Positions 50,400 to 61,576 of a stretch of DNA of 64,000 nt are shown piece after piece. The DNA comes from an uncultured Pelagibacteraceae bacterium. Its GTDB lineage: Bacteria; Pseudomonadota; Alphaproteobacteria; Pelagibacterales; Pelagibacteraceae. The notes beneath the pieces are model-generated. The model saw nothing but the letters and a program-made list of their open reading frames with translations. It ran no database searches and was not told the origin of the DNA. Location of the stretch: assembly GCA_902567495.1 (NCBI GenBank), contig CACFMO010000001.1, positions 62,001 through 126,000 on the forward strand, written 5' to 3'. The position numbers and the translations under genes were made by a program. Numbering within the stretch: position 1 is the first letter of the stretch; the number at the start of each line of letters is the position of its first letter.

Positions 50400-50425
50400 A
50401 GGGCCTGATTTTATAACCAGGCCCT
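50400..50425 (-). terminator. Strong hairpin with U-tract on the minus strand, between binding-protein and permease genes
   Basis: AGGGCCTG...CAGGCCCT stem; minus strand reads AGGGCCTGGTTATAAAATCAGGCCCTTTTTTTTT. Confidence 0.85.
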
Positions 50426-50438
50426 CTTTAAAGATTTT

Positions 50439-51359
50439 TTATCTATAACCTTGTGCTGCCCACTTAATTACTTTGCTAGCATTATCTGGAGTAACGAAAC
50501 CAGGTCCCGTCATAACAACACCAGCTGGCATTGTTCCCCATCTCATATACTGAGCAAAAATTGCGATAGGCAAATATCCCTGAAGATATTGTTGTTGGTC
50601 AATTAAAAACTCAACTTCTCCTGCAGCTGCAGCTTTCAACATATCTGGAGACATATCAAATGTTCCAAGTTTTATCGAACCAACTTTTCCAGCAGATTTT
50701 AATGCTTTTAAAGCAGCTTCGCCAGAAAGTCCCGCGCCTAAAGTAAGGATAGTGTCGACACCACCTAATTTAGCAGCAACAGCTTTTTGAATTTCTGTTG
50801 GGTCATTAGAAGTACCAAGTATTTCTACTGAACCTCCAAAACCTTTTTTGAAACCTGCACATCTTCTATCAAGAGCTACGTTACCTACTTCGTGGTTAAC
50901 GCAAAGAGCTTTCTTACCGCCCGCAGCTTTCATTTTTTGTCCACCACCTACACCTGCTTCAAACTCAGTTTGACCAACGTGAGCGCTAATACCTAATTTA
51001 GCAAAGTCATCAGAACCAGAGTTCATTGATACTACTGGAATTCCAGCAGCAATTGCAGCTTTTACAGATTTTCCTAGAGCTGCAGCATCAGGTAAGGTGA
51101 TTACAATTCCTTTTGGTTTTTGTGAAACAGCATTGTCAATTAATTTTGCCATTTCAACCATGTCGAAAGTACCTGGAGCTGTATACTTGCACTTAATTTT
51201 CATATCTTTGCAAGCAGAGTCGACTCCATTTTTAGCAACCGACCAGAAAGGATCATTAGCTTGACCATGTGAAACAACGATTACATCAATAGCAAAGGAT
51301 GCTACTGACATTGCTGCCCACGAAAGAAAAGCTAATATAGTTAAATATATTTTTCTCAT
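50439..51359 (-). CDS. Periplasmic sugar-binding protein of the ABC transporter (RbsB/IbpA/FrcB-like)
   Basis: Signal peptide; VVSHGQANDPFWSVAKNGVDSACKDM, VITLPDAAALGKSVKAAIAAGIPVVSMNSG, TILTLGAGLSGEAALKAL. Confidence 0.93.
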   Translation of the reverse strand: MRKIYLTILAFLSWAAMSVASFAIDVIVVSHGQANDPFWSVAKNGVDSACKDMKIKCKYTAPGTFDMVEMAKLIDNAVSQKPKGIVITLPDAAALGKSVKAAIAAGIPVVSMNSGSDDFAKLGISAHVGQTEFEAGVGGGQKMKAAGGKKALCVNHEVGNVALDRRCAGFKKGFGGSVEILGTSNDPTEIQKAVAAKLGGVDTILTLGAGLSGEAALKALKSAGKVGSIKLGTFDMSPDMLKAAAAGEVEFLIDQQQYLQGYLPIAIFAQYMRWGTMPAGVVMTGPGFVTPDNASKVIKWAAQGYR

Positions 51360-51471
51360 TTTTCCCTCTTTTGTTGTTAATATTAATTAATTAATATTTT
51401 TTATTTAAACAAAAATAATATCAAAAGAAAAGGTGGTGTTATTTTTTATTCAACCCTAGGTTTTAAAAAAA

Positions 51472-52422
51472 CTATGTAATTTTAATAACTTTTTTACTTG
51501 ATAAAGATTTATATGCAGCATTAGCAAGAAGAAGGGCTTTTTCCCCATCAATAAATGAAGCTCTAGGTTTTTTATTTTTATTAGCAAGATTTACAAGATC
51601 TTGAAGTTGTAATTTATAAGCTGTTTTATATCTATCAATAAAAAAATTATACTTCTTTTTATTTTCAGATATCAAACATCCCTTACTACCAAAAACCTCA
51701 ATTCTTTGATCATAACCATATTTGTAATGTCGTGAATTATTAATTGTGCAAATTACTCCTGTTGTTGATTTAAGAACACAAGTTGCTAATTCGTAATCTT
51801 TAATATCATTAAATTTTTTACTCGAAATATTTGACGCTGTTGCAAAAATTTCTTTTATTTCATCATTACCTAGATAAAAACGAACCATATCAAAATCATG
51901 TATTGTCATGTCTCTAAAAATTCCACCTGAACTTTTTAAATACTTAAAAGACGGAGGAGCTGGATCCCTACTTGTAATAATAATTTTCTCTAATTTTCCA
52001 ATTTTTCCAGATAATAATGATCTTTTTAAAGCATAATGACCTGGATCATAACGTCTATTAAAACCCAACTGAATTTTTGGTTTATGTTTTTTTATATATT
52101 TTTTGCATTTTATAACTTTATTAATATTTAAATCTAAAGGTTTTTCGCAAAAAACTATCTTCTTACTTTTTACGGACTTGGTTATTAACGGTATATGTGT
52201 AGAGGTTGTTGAAGATATAAAAATTATATCTATTGATTTATCTGAAAATGCCTTTGATGGACTTTTTAAATTAAAACATTTAAGTTTTTTTGAATAAATT
52301 TTAGCGATTTTTTGATTTATATCGTATACATACTTAAGCTTTAGTTTAGAATTTAATACAATATTTTTTGCATGCATCACCCCTATTCTACCTAAGCCAA
52401 ATAATGCAACATTTTTTTTCAT
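51472..52422 (-). CDS. iolG: Inositol 2-dehydrogenase-like Gfo/Idh/MocA oxidoreductase
   Basis: ALFGLGRIGVMHAKNI, FCEKPLDL, LGFNRRYDPGHYALKRSLLSGKIGKLEKIIITSRDPAPPSFKYLKSSGGIFRDMTIHDFDMVRFYLG. Confidence 0.9.
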   Translation of the reverse strand: MKKNVALFGLGRIGVMHAKNIVLNSKLKLKYVYDINQKIAKIYSKKLKCFNLKSPSKAFSDKSIDIIFISSTTSTHIPLITKSVKSKKIVFCEKPLDLNINKVIKCKKYIKKHKPKIQLGFNRRYDPGHYALKRSLLSGKIGKLEKIIITSRDPAPPSFKYLKSSGGIFRDMTIHDFDMVRFYLGNDEIKEIFATASNISSKKFNDIKDYELATCVLKSTTGVICTINNSRHYKYGYDQRIEVFGSKGCLISENKKKYNFFIDRYKTAYKLQLQDLVNLANKNKKPRASFIDGEKALLLANAAYKSLSSKKVIKIT

Positions 52423-52485
52423 TAACTAATCACTTTTTTGTTTAAACTGACGATTTTAACCTTTATTCTAACAAATTAAAAAAAT

Positions 52486-53385
52486 ATGTCAGTAAAATTA
52501 GGAATAGCACCAATAGCGTGGAGTAATGATGATATGCCAGAACTAGGCGGCGATACATCTTTAGAAACTTGTTTGTCTGAAGCTAGAGAAGCTGGATTTA
52601 CTGGAATTGAGTCTGGAGGAAAATTTCCTAAAACCTCAAAAGAATTATTACCCATATTAAATAAACACAATATTAATTTATGTTCAGGTTGGTATGGCGC
52701 AAATCTATTAAAAAGGACTGTAAAAGATGAAATGGAAAATATTAGAACTCAATTAGATTTATTTAAAGATTGCAATGCACCTTGCATAGTTTTTGCCGAG
52801 GTCACTAATTCAATACAAGCTGATGAATCAAAACCTTTATCAAAAAGACCAAAATTAGATAAAGATGATTGGAAAAAATTCTGTGAAAAAATTAATGAAG
52901 TTGGAAAAAGATTAGAAGGTGAAAATATGCCATTAGCCTATCATCACCATATGGGAACTGTAATACAATCACATGAAGATACTGAAAGGCTAATGAATGA
53001 AACAAACGATACAGTTAAACTAACTATAGACACTGGCCACATGTTATTTGCTGGTGGTAATTCTTTGAAGATTATAAGAGATTTTAAAGAGAAAATTGCA
53101 CACGTTCATTGTAAAGATATGAGAGAAAAGGTTTTAAAAAAGTCACTATCTCAGGATCTAAGTTTTAGGCATGCTTTTTTAGAGGGTGCTTTTACTGTTC
53201 CTGGAGATGGTTGTATAGATTATAGGCCTATTTTTAATGAGCTTGTAAAGAATAACTATCAAGGTTGGCTTGTTGTTGAGGCAGAACAAGATCCAAAAAA
53301 AGCAAATCCATTTGAATATGCTAAAATTGGTTTTAATTATCTTAAAAAAACCTCAAGTGAATGTGGTTTGGAAATAATAACTTAA
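52486..53385 (+). CDS. iolE: Myo-inosose-2 dehydratase
   Basis: KLGIAPIAWSNDDMPELGGDTSLETCLSEAREAGFTGIESGGKFP, YHHHMGTVIQ, LTIDTGHMLFAGG, AHVHCKDMR, VEAEQDP. Confidence 0.94.
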   Translation: MSVKLGIAPIAWSNDDMPELGGDTSLETCLSEAREAGFTGIESGGKFPKTSKELLPILNKHNINLCSGWYGANLLKRTVKDEMENIRTQLDLFKDCNAPCIVFAEVTNSIQADESKPLSKRPKLDKDDWKKFCEKINEVGKRLEGENMPLAYHHHMGTVIQSHEDTERLMNETNDTVKLTIDTGHMLFAGGNSLKIIRDFKEKIAHVHCKDMREKVLKKSLSQDLSFRHAFLEGAFTVPGDGCIDYRPIFNELVKNNYQGWLVVEAEQDPKKANPFEYAKIGFNYLKKTSSECGLEIIT

Positions 53386-53387
53386 AT

Positions 53388-54503
53388 TTAATTAAATTTA
53401 GAAATATTTTCTTTATAAAAATCATCGAAAGAACCATCTTTTATTGAGGCTCTAATTTTTTTCATAAATTGTTGATAAAAATTTATATTATGTAAAGAGA
53501 TTAACATGGAAGCTAATATTTCATTGGTGTTAATTAAATGATTTAGATAGCTTTTTGAATATTTATTTAAACTTCTCAAATTTGTATTCTCGTCTAAAGG
53601 CTTCAAGTCTTTTTTATATTTTGAATTTCTTATATTTACTTTTCCATCCCAAGTAAAAGCAAGACCGGTTCTACCTGATCTAGTTGGTAAAACACAATCA
53701 AACATGTCTATGCCAGATTTAACTGCACCCAATAAATCTGATGGCGTTCCAACACCCATGAGGTATCTCGGTTTATTTTTTGGCATTTTATTTGTGATAT
53801 TATCAAGAACCTCAAACATTTCATTTTGCTTTTCTCCAACAGCTAACCCCCCTAAAGCATATCCATCAAAATTAATTTCTAATAACTTTTCTAAACTTTC
53901 AATTCTCAGGTCATTAAATAATCCACCCTGCACAATTCCGAAAAGAGATTTGTTTTCAGCATTATCAAATTCAATTTTGGATCTTTTTGCCCAATATGTT
54001 GAAACATCAATGGCGTTTGAAATTATTTTTTTATCATTAGTGAGTTTAGGACATTCATCTAAAACCATTAAAATATCTGAATTGATTGTTTTTTGTATTT
54101 GAATACTTTTTTCTGGACTAAGTTCAATTTTTTTACCATCAAGGTGAGATTGGAAAATAGCACCTTTTTCTTTATCAATTTTTCTAAACTTCGATAATGA
54201 CATTATTTGAAAACCTCCAGAGTCTGTCAAAATTGGTTTATGCCAATTCATAAATTGATGGAGACCACCAATATTTTTTAAGATTTCTAATCCTGGCCTT
54301 AAAAAAAGATGGTAAGTATTTCCCAAGATTATTTGCGAATTTGTCTTAATAATATCATCAACAAAAATACTTTTTACAGTACCCTGTGTGCCGACAGGCA
54401 TAAATACGGGTGTATCAATCAAACCTCGTGAAGTTCTAATCTGTCCAAGTCTTGCCTCTTTGTGAGTTTTGATTAATTCAAAAAAAACTTTTTTTGAATT
54501 CAT
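53388..54503 (-). CDS. tgt: tRNA-guanine transglycosylase
   Basis: TPVFMPVGTQGTVKSI, LGNTYHLFLRPG, LTDSGGFQIMSLSK, GGLAVGE, RYLMGVGTPSDLL, FDCVLPTRSGR. Confidence 0.95.
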   Translation of the reverse strand: MNSKKVFFELIKTHKEARLGQIRTSRGLIDTPVFMPVGTQGTVKSIFVDDIIKTNSQIILGNTYHLFLRPGLEILKNIGGLHQFMNWHKPILTDSGGFQIMSLSKFRKIDKEKGAIFQSHLDGKKIELSPEKSIQIQKTINSDILMVLDECPKLTNDKKIISNAIDVSTYWAKRSKIEFDNAENKSLFGIVQGGLFNDLRIESLEKLLEINFDGYALGGLAVGEKQNEMFEVLDNITNKMPKNKPRYLMGVGTPSDLLGAVKSGIDMFDCVLPTRSGRTGLAFTWDGKVNIRNSKYKKDLKPLDENTNLRSLNKYSKSYLNHLINTNEILASMLISLHNINFYQQFMKKIRASIKDGSFDDFYKENISKFN

Positions 54504-54507
54504 TTAC

Positions 54508-55059
54508 TTATTTTATTACAGAAAAACTTATTATCTTATCTGGATTTGCAACAGACCCGTTTGGATCATTTCCTTTTTTTATTTTATCTATCAATTCCAT
54601 ACCCTTGGTCACTTTCCCAAAAACTGTGTACTGACCATCTAAATGAGGAGCTGCATCAAAACAAATAAAAAATTGACTATTAGCACTATTTGGATTCATT
54701 GAACGTGCCATAGATAAAGTTCCTCTTTGATGTGGAAGATTGCTAAATTCAGCTTTTAAGTCTGCTAAAGAAGAACCGCCGGTTCCAACTAGATCAGCAT
54801 TAAAATTTTTTGAATTTCCAAATTTTACGTCCCCTGTTTGAGCCATAAAACCATCAATAACTCTATGAAAAACTACTCCGTCATACTCTTTGTTTTCTGC
54901 TAAAGTTTTAATCCTTTTAACATGTCCTGGTGCAACCTCTGGAAATAATTGAATTTCAACCTCACCAGTCTCAAGTTTCATTAACATTTTGTCATTTGCT
55001 GTAGAAGTATTCATAAAAAGTAATAACGTTATTATATATACTAAAAAAAATCTTTTCAC
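54508..55059 (-). CDS. Peptidyl-prolyl cis-trans isomerase (cyclophilin type), with signal peptide
   Basis: VFHRVIDGFMAQTGDV, GTLSMARSMNPNSANSQFFICFDAAPHLDGQYTVFGKV. Confidence 0.94.
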   Translation of the reverse strand: MKRFFLVYIITLLLFMNTSTANDKMLMKLETGEVEIQLFPEVAPGHVKRIKTLAENKEYDGVVFHRVIDGFMAQTGDVKFGNSKNFNADLVGTGGSSLADLKAEFSNLPHQRGTLSMARSMNPNSANSQFFICFDAAPHLDGQYTVFGKVTKGMELIDKIKKGNDPNGSVANPDKIISFSVIK

Positions 55060-55550
55060 GAGAATTTAGATTTAATAGCCTTTATAACAGACTTTGTAGC
55101 AAACTTTTTTAGATCACCCTTCAATTTACCAATTTCTTTTATAAATTTAGACGAAATAATTTCATTTTCAATATCAGACATTAAAAAAATAGTTTCAACA
55201 CTTTTATCAAGTTTTTTATTCATTCCAGCTAGTTGAAACTCATATTCAAAATCTGATACGGCTCTTAAACCTCTTATAATAATTGATGCTTTATACTTTT
55301 TACAGATTTTAACAGTTAAATCATCAAAAGAAATAATTTTAATTTTGTTTTTACTTAATCTTAAATCATTAAACAAACATTTATTTAATATTTCAATTCT
55401 TTCTTCTAATGAAAATAAATAATCTTTTTCTATATTATCTGTTGTCGCTACAATTAATTTATCAACAATTTTTAAAGATTTTTTTATAACATCTATATGA
55501 CCAAAAGTTATTGGATCAAATGTTCCGGGATAAATGGCAGTTTTGGACAT
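55056..55550 (-). CDS. coaD: Phosphopantetheine adenylyltransferase
   Basis: AIYPGTFDPITFGHIDVIKK, RGLRAVSDFEYEFQLAGMN, SSKFIKEI. Confidence 0.95.
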   Translation of the reverse strand: MSKTAIYPGTFDPITFGHIDVIKKSLKIVDKLIVATTDNIEKDYLFSLEERIEILNKCLFNDLRLSKNKIKIISFDDLTVKICKKYKASIIIRGLRAVSDFEYEFQLAGMNKKLDKSVETIFLMSDIENEIISSKFIKEIGKLKGDLKKFATKSVIKAIKSKFS

Positions 55551-55552
55551 AT

Positions 55553-58126
55553 TTAATCTATATTATCTTCTATCTTGATTGCAGAAACAACTTTTTCTTC
55601 ACCAGATAATTTAATAATTCTCACACCTTGGGTATTTCGACCTGCAATTCTAATTTCCTTAACTTGAACTCTTATTACTCTTCCTTTATCGGTTGATAAT
55701 ATAATTTGATCTTTGTCTGTAACTATAAAATTTGATGTAACGTTTCCATTTCTTTTTGAATTAACTATCCCTATAATTCCTTTTCCGCCTCTATTAGTAA
55801 CTCTAAAGTCTGACAAGGAACTTCTTTTTCCATAACCATTTTCGGTGATAGATAGCACATATTCGTTTAATGGTAGTTTTTTTGATCCATTCTTTTTCAA
55901 ATTCTCACTAGCTTTTTGACTGCTATCAATAACTGATAAAGACATTACGCTGTCATCATCTTGTAAATTTATACCTCTGATACCTTTGGAAGACCTACCT
56001 TTGAATAATCTCATTTTTTTAGACATGAATCTAATACATTTTCCAAATTTAGTTCCCAATATAATATCTTGATTTTCCTTACATTTTTCTACACCAATAA
56101 TTTTATCATTTTCATCAAGTTTCATTGCAATTTTTCCACTCGCGTTTACATTTAAAAAATCAATTAATGAATTTTTTCTTACCTTCCCTTTCGCTGTAAC
56201 GAATACAACATAAAGTTTCTGCCACTCACTATCATTTTCAGGTAAGAGAAGTGTTGATGTAATTGATTGTGTGTTTTTAAGTGGTAACAAATTAAATAAA
56301 GATTTTCCTTTTGAAGATAGACTTCCTTTCGGGATTTTCCAGGCTTTAAGCTTATAAGCTAAACCTTGTGATGAAAAAAATAAAACTTGACTGTGAGAAT
56401 TTCCAGTTAAAATTCTAACTACAAAGTCTTCTTCCCTTGTTGTTATACCTGTTTTTCCTTTTCCTCCCCTTTTCTGTGTTTTAACCGATGATAATGATCC
56501 TCTTTTAATATATCCTTGATTAGTAATATTAATTACAACTGCCTCTTTTTGAATAGTTTCTTCAATATTATAATTTAAAACTGTATCAACTATTTTTGTT
56601 CTTCGTTTAATTGAAAATTTATTTTTAATTTCTTCTAATTCTTTAATTATCAAATTAAAAAGTTCTTTTTTTGATTTTATGATTTTATTGTAGTAAATTA
56701 TTAGTTCAGATAATTTCTTAATTTCAGTTTCAATTTCACTAATCCCGAAAGCGGTTAGTTTTTGTAGTCTTAACTCTAAAATTGAATTAACTTGTATTTC
56801 ACTTAATTGATATTTAGATAAATTTTGTTTTTTTTCGATCATAGAAACTAGTTTAGAACTTTTTTTAATTGGCCATTTTTTATTTAATAAATTTTTCTTT
56901 GCTGTCTCGGTATCTTTTGAGTTTTTAATAATTTTGATTATTGCATCAATACTCTCGACTGCAGTAGCGATACCAATTAATATATGTGCTCTATCCTCTG
57001 TTTTTTTAAGGTCAAACTTAATACTTCTAAGTACAGTTTTTTCTCTAAAAGAGACAAATTGTGAAATGAACTCCTTTAGATTAAGTATTTTTGGTTTTCC
57101 ATCAACAATCGCTAAAGTATTAAAACCAAAAGAAGATTCTACACTAGTTAATTTATAAAGTTGTCTTCTTATCGTTTCTGCTTCTACACCTCTTCTTAAA
57201 TCTATTACTACTCTTATACCGTCTCGATTAGACTCATCTCTAATATCACTTACACCTTCAATTTTTTTTTGTCGTGATAGATCAGCAATTCTCTCATTTA
57301 AAACAGATTTGTTTATTTGATAAGGTATAGATTTTATAACAAGTCTTGTTTTACCATTTTTTAAACTTTCCTCTTCAATTTCTCCTCTTATTTTAAAAGA
57401 ACCTCTACCTTTGTTATAACCTTGTTTAATTATATCTCTTCCAATTATTAAACCTCCCGTTGGAAAATCTGGACCAGGAATATGTTTCATCAACTGACCA
57501 ATTGTAATGTCGTTATTTTTTATATATCCGATAGTACCGTCAATAATTTCTCCCAAATTATGAGGGGGAATACTTGTGGCCATTCCAACAGCGATACCCC
57601 CAGCTCCATTAACCAAAAGATTAGGATATTGTGATGGAAGAACAGTTGGCTCTCTTTCTGTTTCGTCATAATTGTTTCTAAAATCTACTGTGTTTTTTTC
57701 TAATCCTTCAGTAAGAAATTGAGAAACTTTTGAAAGCTTTGTTTCTGTGTATCTCATGGCCGCAGGAGGATCACCATCTATTGAACCGAAATTACCTTGT
57801 CCGTCAATTAATGGTAAACTCATAGAAAAATCTTGGACCAATCTTACTAATGCATCATAAACTGCCTGGTCTCCATGTGGGTGATATTTACCAATTACAT
57901 CACCAACTATTCTTGCAGATTTACGGAAAGGTTTTCCCCAATCATAACCACCTTTGTACATTGCATAAATAATTCTTCTATGAACTGGTTTTAAACCGTC
58001 CCTTACATCAGGAAGGGCTCTACTAACTATTACGCTCATAGCATATGAAAGATAAGATGAGCTCATTTCTTGATGAACAAAAATTGGTTTATAATTTGAA
58101 TTATTTTTTACTTCTGTCTTTTGCAT
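55553..58126 (-). CDS. gyrA: DNA gyrase subunit A
   Basis: [65 protein letters not shown]-terminal beta-pinwheel repeats. Confidence 0.96.
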   Translation of the reverse strand: MQKTEVKNNSNYKPIFVHQEMSSSYLSYAMSVIVSRALPDVRDGLKPVHRRIIYAMYKGGYDWGKPFRKSARIVGDVIGKYHPHGDQAVYDALVRLVQDFSMSLPLIDGQGNFGSIDGDPPAAMRYTETKLSKVSQFLTEGLEKNTVDFRNNYDETEREPTVLPSQYPNLLVNGAGGIAVGMATSIPPHNLGEIIDGTIGYIKNNDITIGQLMKHIPGPDFPTGGLIIGRDIIKQGYNKGRGSFKIRGEIEEESLKNGKTRLVIKSIPYQINKSVLNERIADLSRQKKIEGVSDIRDESNRDGIRVVIDLRRGVEAETIRRQLYKLTSVESSFGFNTLAIVDGKPKILNLKEFISQFVSFREKTVLRSIKFDLKKTEDRAHILIGIATAVESIDAIIKIIKNSKDTETAKKNLLNKKWPIKKSSKLVSMIEKKQNLSKYQLSEIQVNSILELRLQKLTAFGISEIETEIKKLSELIIYYNKIIKSKKELFNLIIKELEEIKNKFSIKRRTKIVDTVLNYNIEETIQKEAVVINITNQGYIKRGSLSSVKTQKRGGKGKTGITTREEDFVVRILTGNSHSQVLFFSSQGLAYKLKAWKIPKGSLSSKGKSLFNLLPLKNTQSITSTLLLPENDSEWQKLYVVFVTAKGKVRKNSLIDFLNVNASGKIAMKLDENDKIIGVEKCKENQDIILGTKFGKCIRFMSKKMRLFKGRSSKGIRGINLQDDDSVMSLSVIDSSQKASENLKKNGSKKLPLNEYVLSITENGYGKRSSLSDFRVTNRGGKGIIGIVNSKRNGNVTSNFIVTDKDQIILSTDKGRVIRVQVKEIRIAGRNTQGVRIIKLSGEEKVVSAIKIEDNID

Positions 58127-58130
58127 TTAT

Positions 58131-58583
58131 TTAAAAAGGAATTTCATCATCAAGATCAGAATTATCTTGTGACATTTGATCGTTTGGAAGTGAACTCGCT
58201 TGAGATGACTCGTTAGTATTTGATGAGCTTTTTCCACCTAACATTGTTAGTGATGAATTGTATCCTTGAAGGACGATTTCAGTAGAGTATTTATCTTGTC
58301 CAGATTTTTCATCTCTCCATTTTCTTGTGCTTAATTGTCCTTCAAGATAAACATTTGCGCCCTTCTTAAGGTATTGTTGTACAATATTAACAAGTCCTTC
58401 ATTAAATATTACAACTCTATGCCACTCTGTTTTTTCTTTTCTCTCCCCACTAGATTTGTCTTTCCAACTTTGACTTGTAGCAACACTTAACCTTGCGACG
58501 TTTTTTCCGTTAACCATTTGCTTAATTTCAGGATCAGCGCCCAGTCTTCCTATTATTTGAACCTTATTTAAACTTCCTGACAT
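58131..58583 (-). CDS. ssb: Single-stranded DNA-binding protein
   Basis: NKVQIIGRLGADPEIKQMVNGKNVARLSVATS, EWHRVVIFNEGL, acidic C-terminal tip DDEIPF. Confidence 0.95.
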   Translation of the reverse strand: MSGSLNKVQIIGRLGADPEIKQMVNGKNVARLSVATSQSWKDKSSGERKEKTEWHRVVIFNEGLVNIVQQYLKKGANVYLEGQLSTRKWRDEKSGQDKYSTEIVLQGYNSSLTMLGGKSSSNTNESSQASSLPNDQMSQDNSDLDDEIPF

Positions 58584-58673
58584 AATTCTTAGGTTTATTG
58601 TTAGTGAATAAAAGATAATATAACATAGTTTAACTAATATTATAAGGTCTAACTACTCAGGCTGTTAAAAAGT

Positions 58674-61550
58674 ATGCTTAAAAAGATATTGATAAAAGGG
58701 GCTAAAGAACACAATTTAAAAAATGTTTCTTTAGAAATTCCTAAAGAGAAAATTGTAGTCATAACAGGTCTTTCTGGGTCAGGAAAATCATCATTAGCTT
58801 TTGACACAATATACGCAGAAGGACAAAGACGGTATGTTGAAAGTTTATCAGCTTATGCAAGACAATTCTTAGATAAAATGAAAAAACCAAATGTTGATCT
58901 AATTGAAGGTTTAAGCCCAGCAATTTCAATTGAACAAAAAAATGCTCCAAAAAATCCAAGATCTACTGTAGCCACAGTAACTGAAATTTATGATTACATG
59001 AGAGTTCTATTTGCAAGAGTTGGTGTACCCTATTCACCTTTTACTGGAAAACCAATTGTATCGCAGTCTGTGAGTGAAATGGTTGATAAAGTAAAAGCTT
59101 TACCAAAAAATTGTACAATATTTTTATTGGCACCAGTAGTTAGAGGCAGAAAAGGTGAATATAAAAAAGATATTTTAAATTATAAAAAAAGAGGATTTCA
59201 AAAAATTAAGGTTGATGGAAAATATTTTGATATTAATGATTTTCCTGATTTAAATAAAAAAGTAAAACATGATATTTCTATTGTTGTTGATAGAATAGTT
59301 TTAAATTCAAAATTAGGTAATAGATTAGCTGATAGTATAGAAACTGCATTAAATCTATCAAATGGTTTGCTTATAGCTGAGTATGAAAATGAGACTTTGC
59401 CAAAAAAATTCAGAAAAAAAGAAAGTATTTTGTTTTCATCCAAATTCTCATGTCCAGAAAGTGGTTTTACAATTGAAGAAATCGAACCAAGATTATTTTC
59501 ATTTAATAGCCCTTTTGGAGCATGTGAGGAGTGTGAAGGTATAGGACATAATTTAAACGTTGATCCGAATTTAGTTGTATCAGATAAGAATAAAACTATC
59601 GCAGATGGAGCAATTGAACCCTGGGCAAAATCTACTTCAATGTATTATGCTCAAACATTATCGTCTATTGCGAAACATTATAAGTTTTCTTTAGATACAA
59701 AATGGAAAAAGTTACCAAAAAAATTTCAAGATATAATTCTTTACGGATCAGATGATGAAGAAATAAAGTTTTATTATGACGACGGATATGAAAAATATGA
59801 CACTAAAAAGACTTTTGAGGGTGTAATAAATAATCTTGAGAGAAGATATTTAGAGACAGATAGTGATTGGAAAAGAGATGAAATTGCCCAGTACCAAAGT
59901 GAAAGTAGTTGTGAAAAATGCAATGGTATGAGGCTTAAAGAGGAGGCTTTGTGTGTAAAAATTAATAAATTAAACATAAGCGAAATAACAAAATTTTCTA
60001 TAGAAGACTCTCAGAAGTGGTTTGCAAATCTTGAAAATATATTATCTTCTAGAGAGAAAAAAATTGCACAACATATCCTAAAGGAAATTAACGAGAGGCT
60101 AAACTTTTTGTTAAATGTTGGTTTAAACTATTTAACTCTATCAAGGGAGTCGGGAACACTCTCAGGAGGAGAGTCACAACGAATAAGATTGGCATCACAA
60201 ATTGGGTCAGGATTAACGGGGGTTCTTTATGTTTTAGACGAACCCTCTATAGGTCTTCATCAAAGAGATAATAAAAAATTAATTGCTGCATTAAAAAAAC
60301 TTAGAGATTTAGGTAATACAGTAATTGTTGTTGAGCATGACACGGAGACTATGGAAAATGCTGATCATATAATTGATCTGGGTCCAGAGGCTGGTTTAAA
60401 TGGTGGCCAAATAACTGCCCAAGGTAATTTAAAAGATATTATAAATACGGATGATAGTATTACTGGAAATTATTTATCTGGTAAAAAATATATACATTTA
60501 CCTAGAAAAAGAAGAACAGCAAAAAATGGAAGATATTTAGAAATTTTAGGTGCAACTGGAAATAATCTTCAAAATGCAAATCTTAAAATACCAACTGGAA
60601 CATTTACATGTGTAACTGGAGTATCAGGTAGTGGTAAATCAACTTTAGTTTTACAAACTTTATATAACGCTCTTAATCTATCTCTTAATAAAAATAAATC
60701 TAGAAAACTACCTAAACCATTTAAAGGTTATAAGGGAATAGAATTAATTGATAAAGTTATTGATATTGATCAGTCTCCTATCGGAAGAACACCAAGATCT
60801 AATCCGGCTACATATACGGGAGCGTTTGGTCCTATCAGAGATTGGTTTGCTAATTTACCTGACTCCAAAACTCGAGGATATAAACCTGGAAGATATTCTT
60901 TTAATGTAAGAGGTGGAAGATGTGAAACCTGTGAAGGTGATGGTGTGATTACATACGAAATGCATTTTTTACCCGATGTTTATATACCTTGTGATGCTTG
61001 TAAAGGAAGTAGATACAATAGAGAAACACTAGAAATAAAATTCAAAAATAAAAATATAGCTGAAGTTTTAGATATGACTGTTGAAGAAGGCTGTAATTTT
61101 TTTGAGAATATTCCAACAGTTCACTCAAAACTATTAACATTAAAGCACGTTGGCTTGGGGTATATAAAAATTGGTCAGCAAGCCACTACATTATCAGGCG
61201 GTGAAGCTCAAAGAATTAAGTTGGCTAAAGAATTATCAAAAAGATCTACCGGAAGAACACTTTATATTCTAGACGAACCAACTACTGGTTTACATACGCA
61301 TGACATCAAAAAATTACTTGAAATTTTACAAGCATTTGTGAACACTGGGAATACCGTAGTAGTTATTGAACATAATTTAGATGTAATAAAAACAGCTGAT
61401 TGGATAATAGATATGGGACCTGAGGGTGGTGCCGATGGAGGTAAGGTCATTGCTGAGGGATCACCTGAAAAAGTAGCCACAGTTGATAGCAGTTATACGG
61501 GTAAATTTCTTAAAAATTTAATTGATGGGAAAATGAAAAAAACTGCATAA
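58674..61550 (+). CDS. uvrA: Excinuclease ABC subunit A
   Basis: [59 protein letters not shown]; two ABC modules and Cys-rich zinc sites. Confidence 0.97.
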   Translation: MLKKILIKGAKEHNLKNVSLEIPKEKIVVITGLSGSGKSSLAFDTIYAEGQRRYVESLSAYARQFLDKMKKPNVDLIEGLSPAISIEQKNAPKNPRSTVATVTEIYDYMRVLFARVGVPYSPFTGKPIVSQSVSEMVDKVKALPKNCTIFLLAPVVRGRKGEYKKDILNYKKRGFQKIKVDGKYFDINDFPDLNKKVKHDISIVVDRIVLNSKLGNRLADSIETALNLSNGLLIAEYENETLPKKFRKKESILFSSKFSCPESGFTIEEIEPRLFSFNSPFGACEECEGIGHNLNVDPNLVVSDKNKTIADGAIEPWAKSTSMYYAQTLSSIAKHYKFSLDTKWKKLPKKFQDIILYGSDDEEIKFYYDDGYEKYDTKKTFEGVINNLERRYLETDSDWKRDEIAQYQSESSCEKCNGMRLKEEALCVKINKLNISEITKFSIEDSQKWFANLENILSSREKKIAQHILKEINERLNFLLNVGLNYLTLSRESGTLSGGESQRIRLASQIGSGLTGVLYVLDEPSIGLHQRDNKKLIAALKKLRDLGNTVIVVEHDTETMENADHIIDLGPEAGLNGGQITAQGNLKDIINTDDSITGNYLSGKKYIHLPRKRRTAKNGRYLEILGATGNNLQNANLKIPTGTFTCVTGVSGSGKSTLVLQTLYNALNLSLNKNKSRKLPKPFKGYKGIELIDKVIDIDQSPIGRTPRSNPATYTGAFGPIRDWFANLPDSKTRGYKPGRYSFNVRGGRCETCEGDGVITYEMHFLPDVYIPCDACKGSRYNRETLEIKFKNKNIAEVLDMTVEEGCNFFENIPTVHSKLLTLKHVGLGYIKIGQQATTLSGGEAQRIKLAKELSKRSTGRTLYILDEPTTGLHTHDIKKLLEILQAFVNTGNTVVVIEHNLDVIKTADWIIDMGPEGGADGGKVIAEGSPEKVATVDSSYTGKFLKNLIDGKMKKTA

Positions 61551-61576
61551 AACTTAATTTTATGGTATAAATATCC

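Noticed and set aside
58584-58673. Possible LexA/SOS box in the ssb-uvrA divergent intergenic region
   Set aside because: No GTTC-N7-GTTC, GAAC-N7-GAAC or CTGT-N8-ACAG type motif found by eye; no basis for an SOS call.
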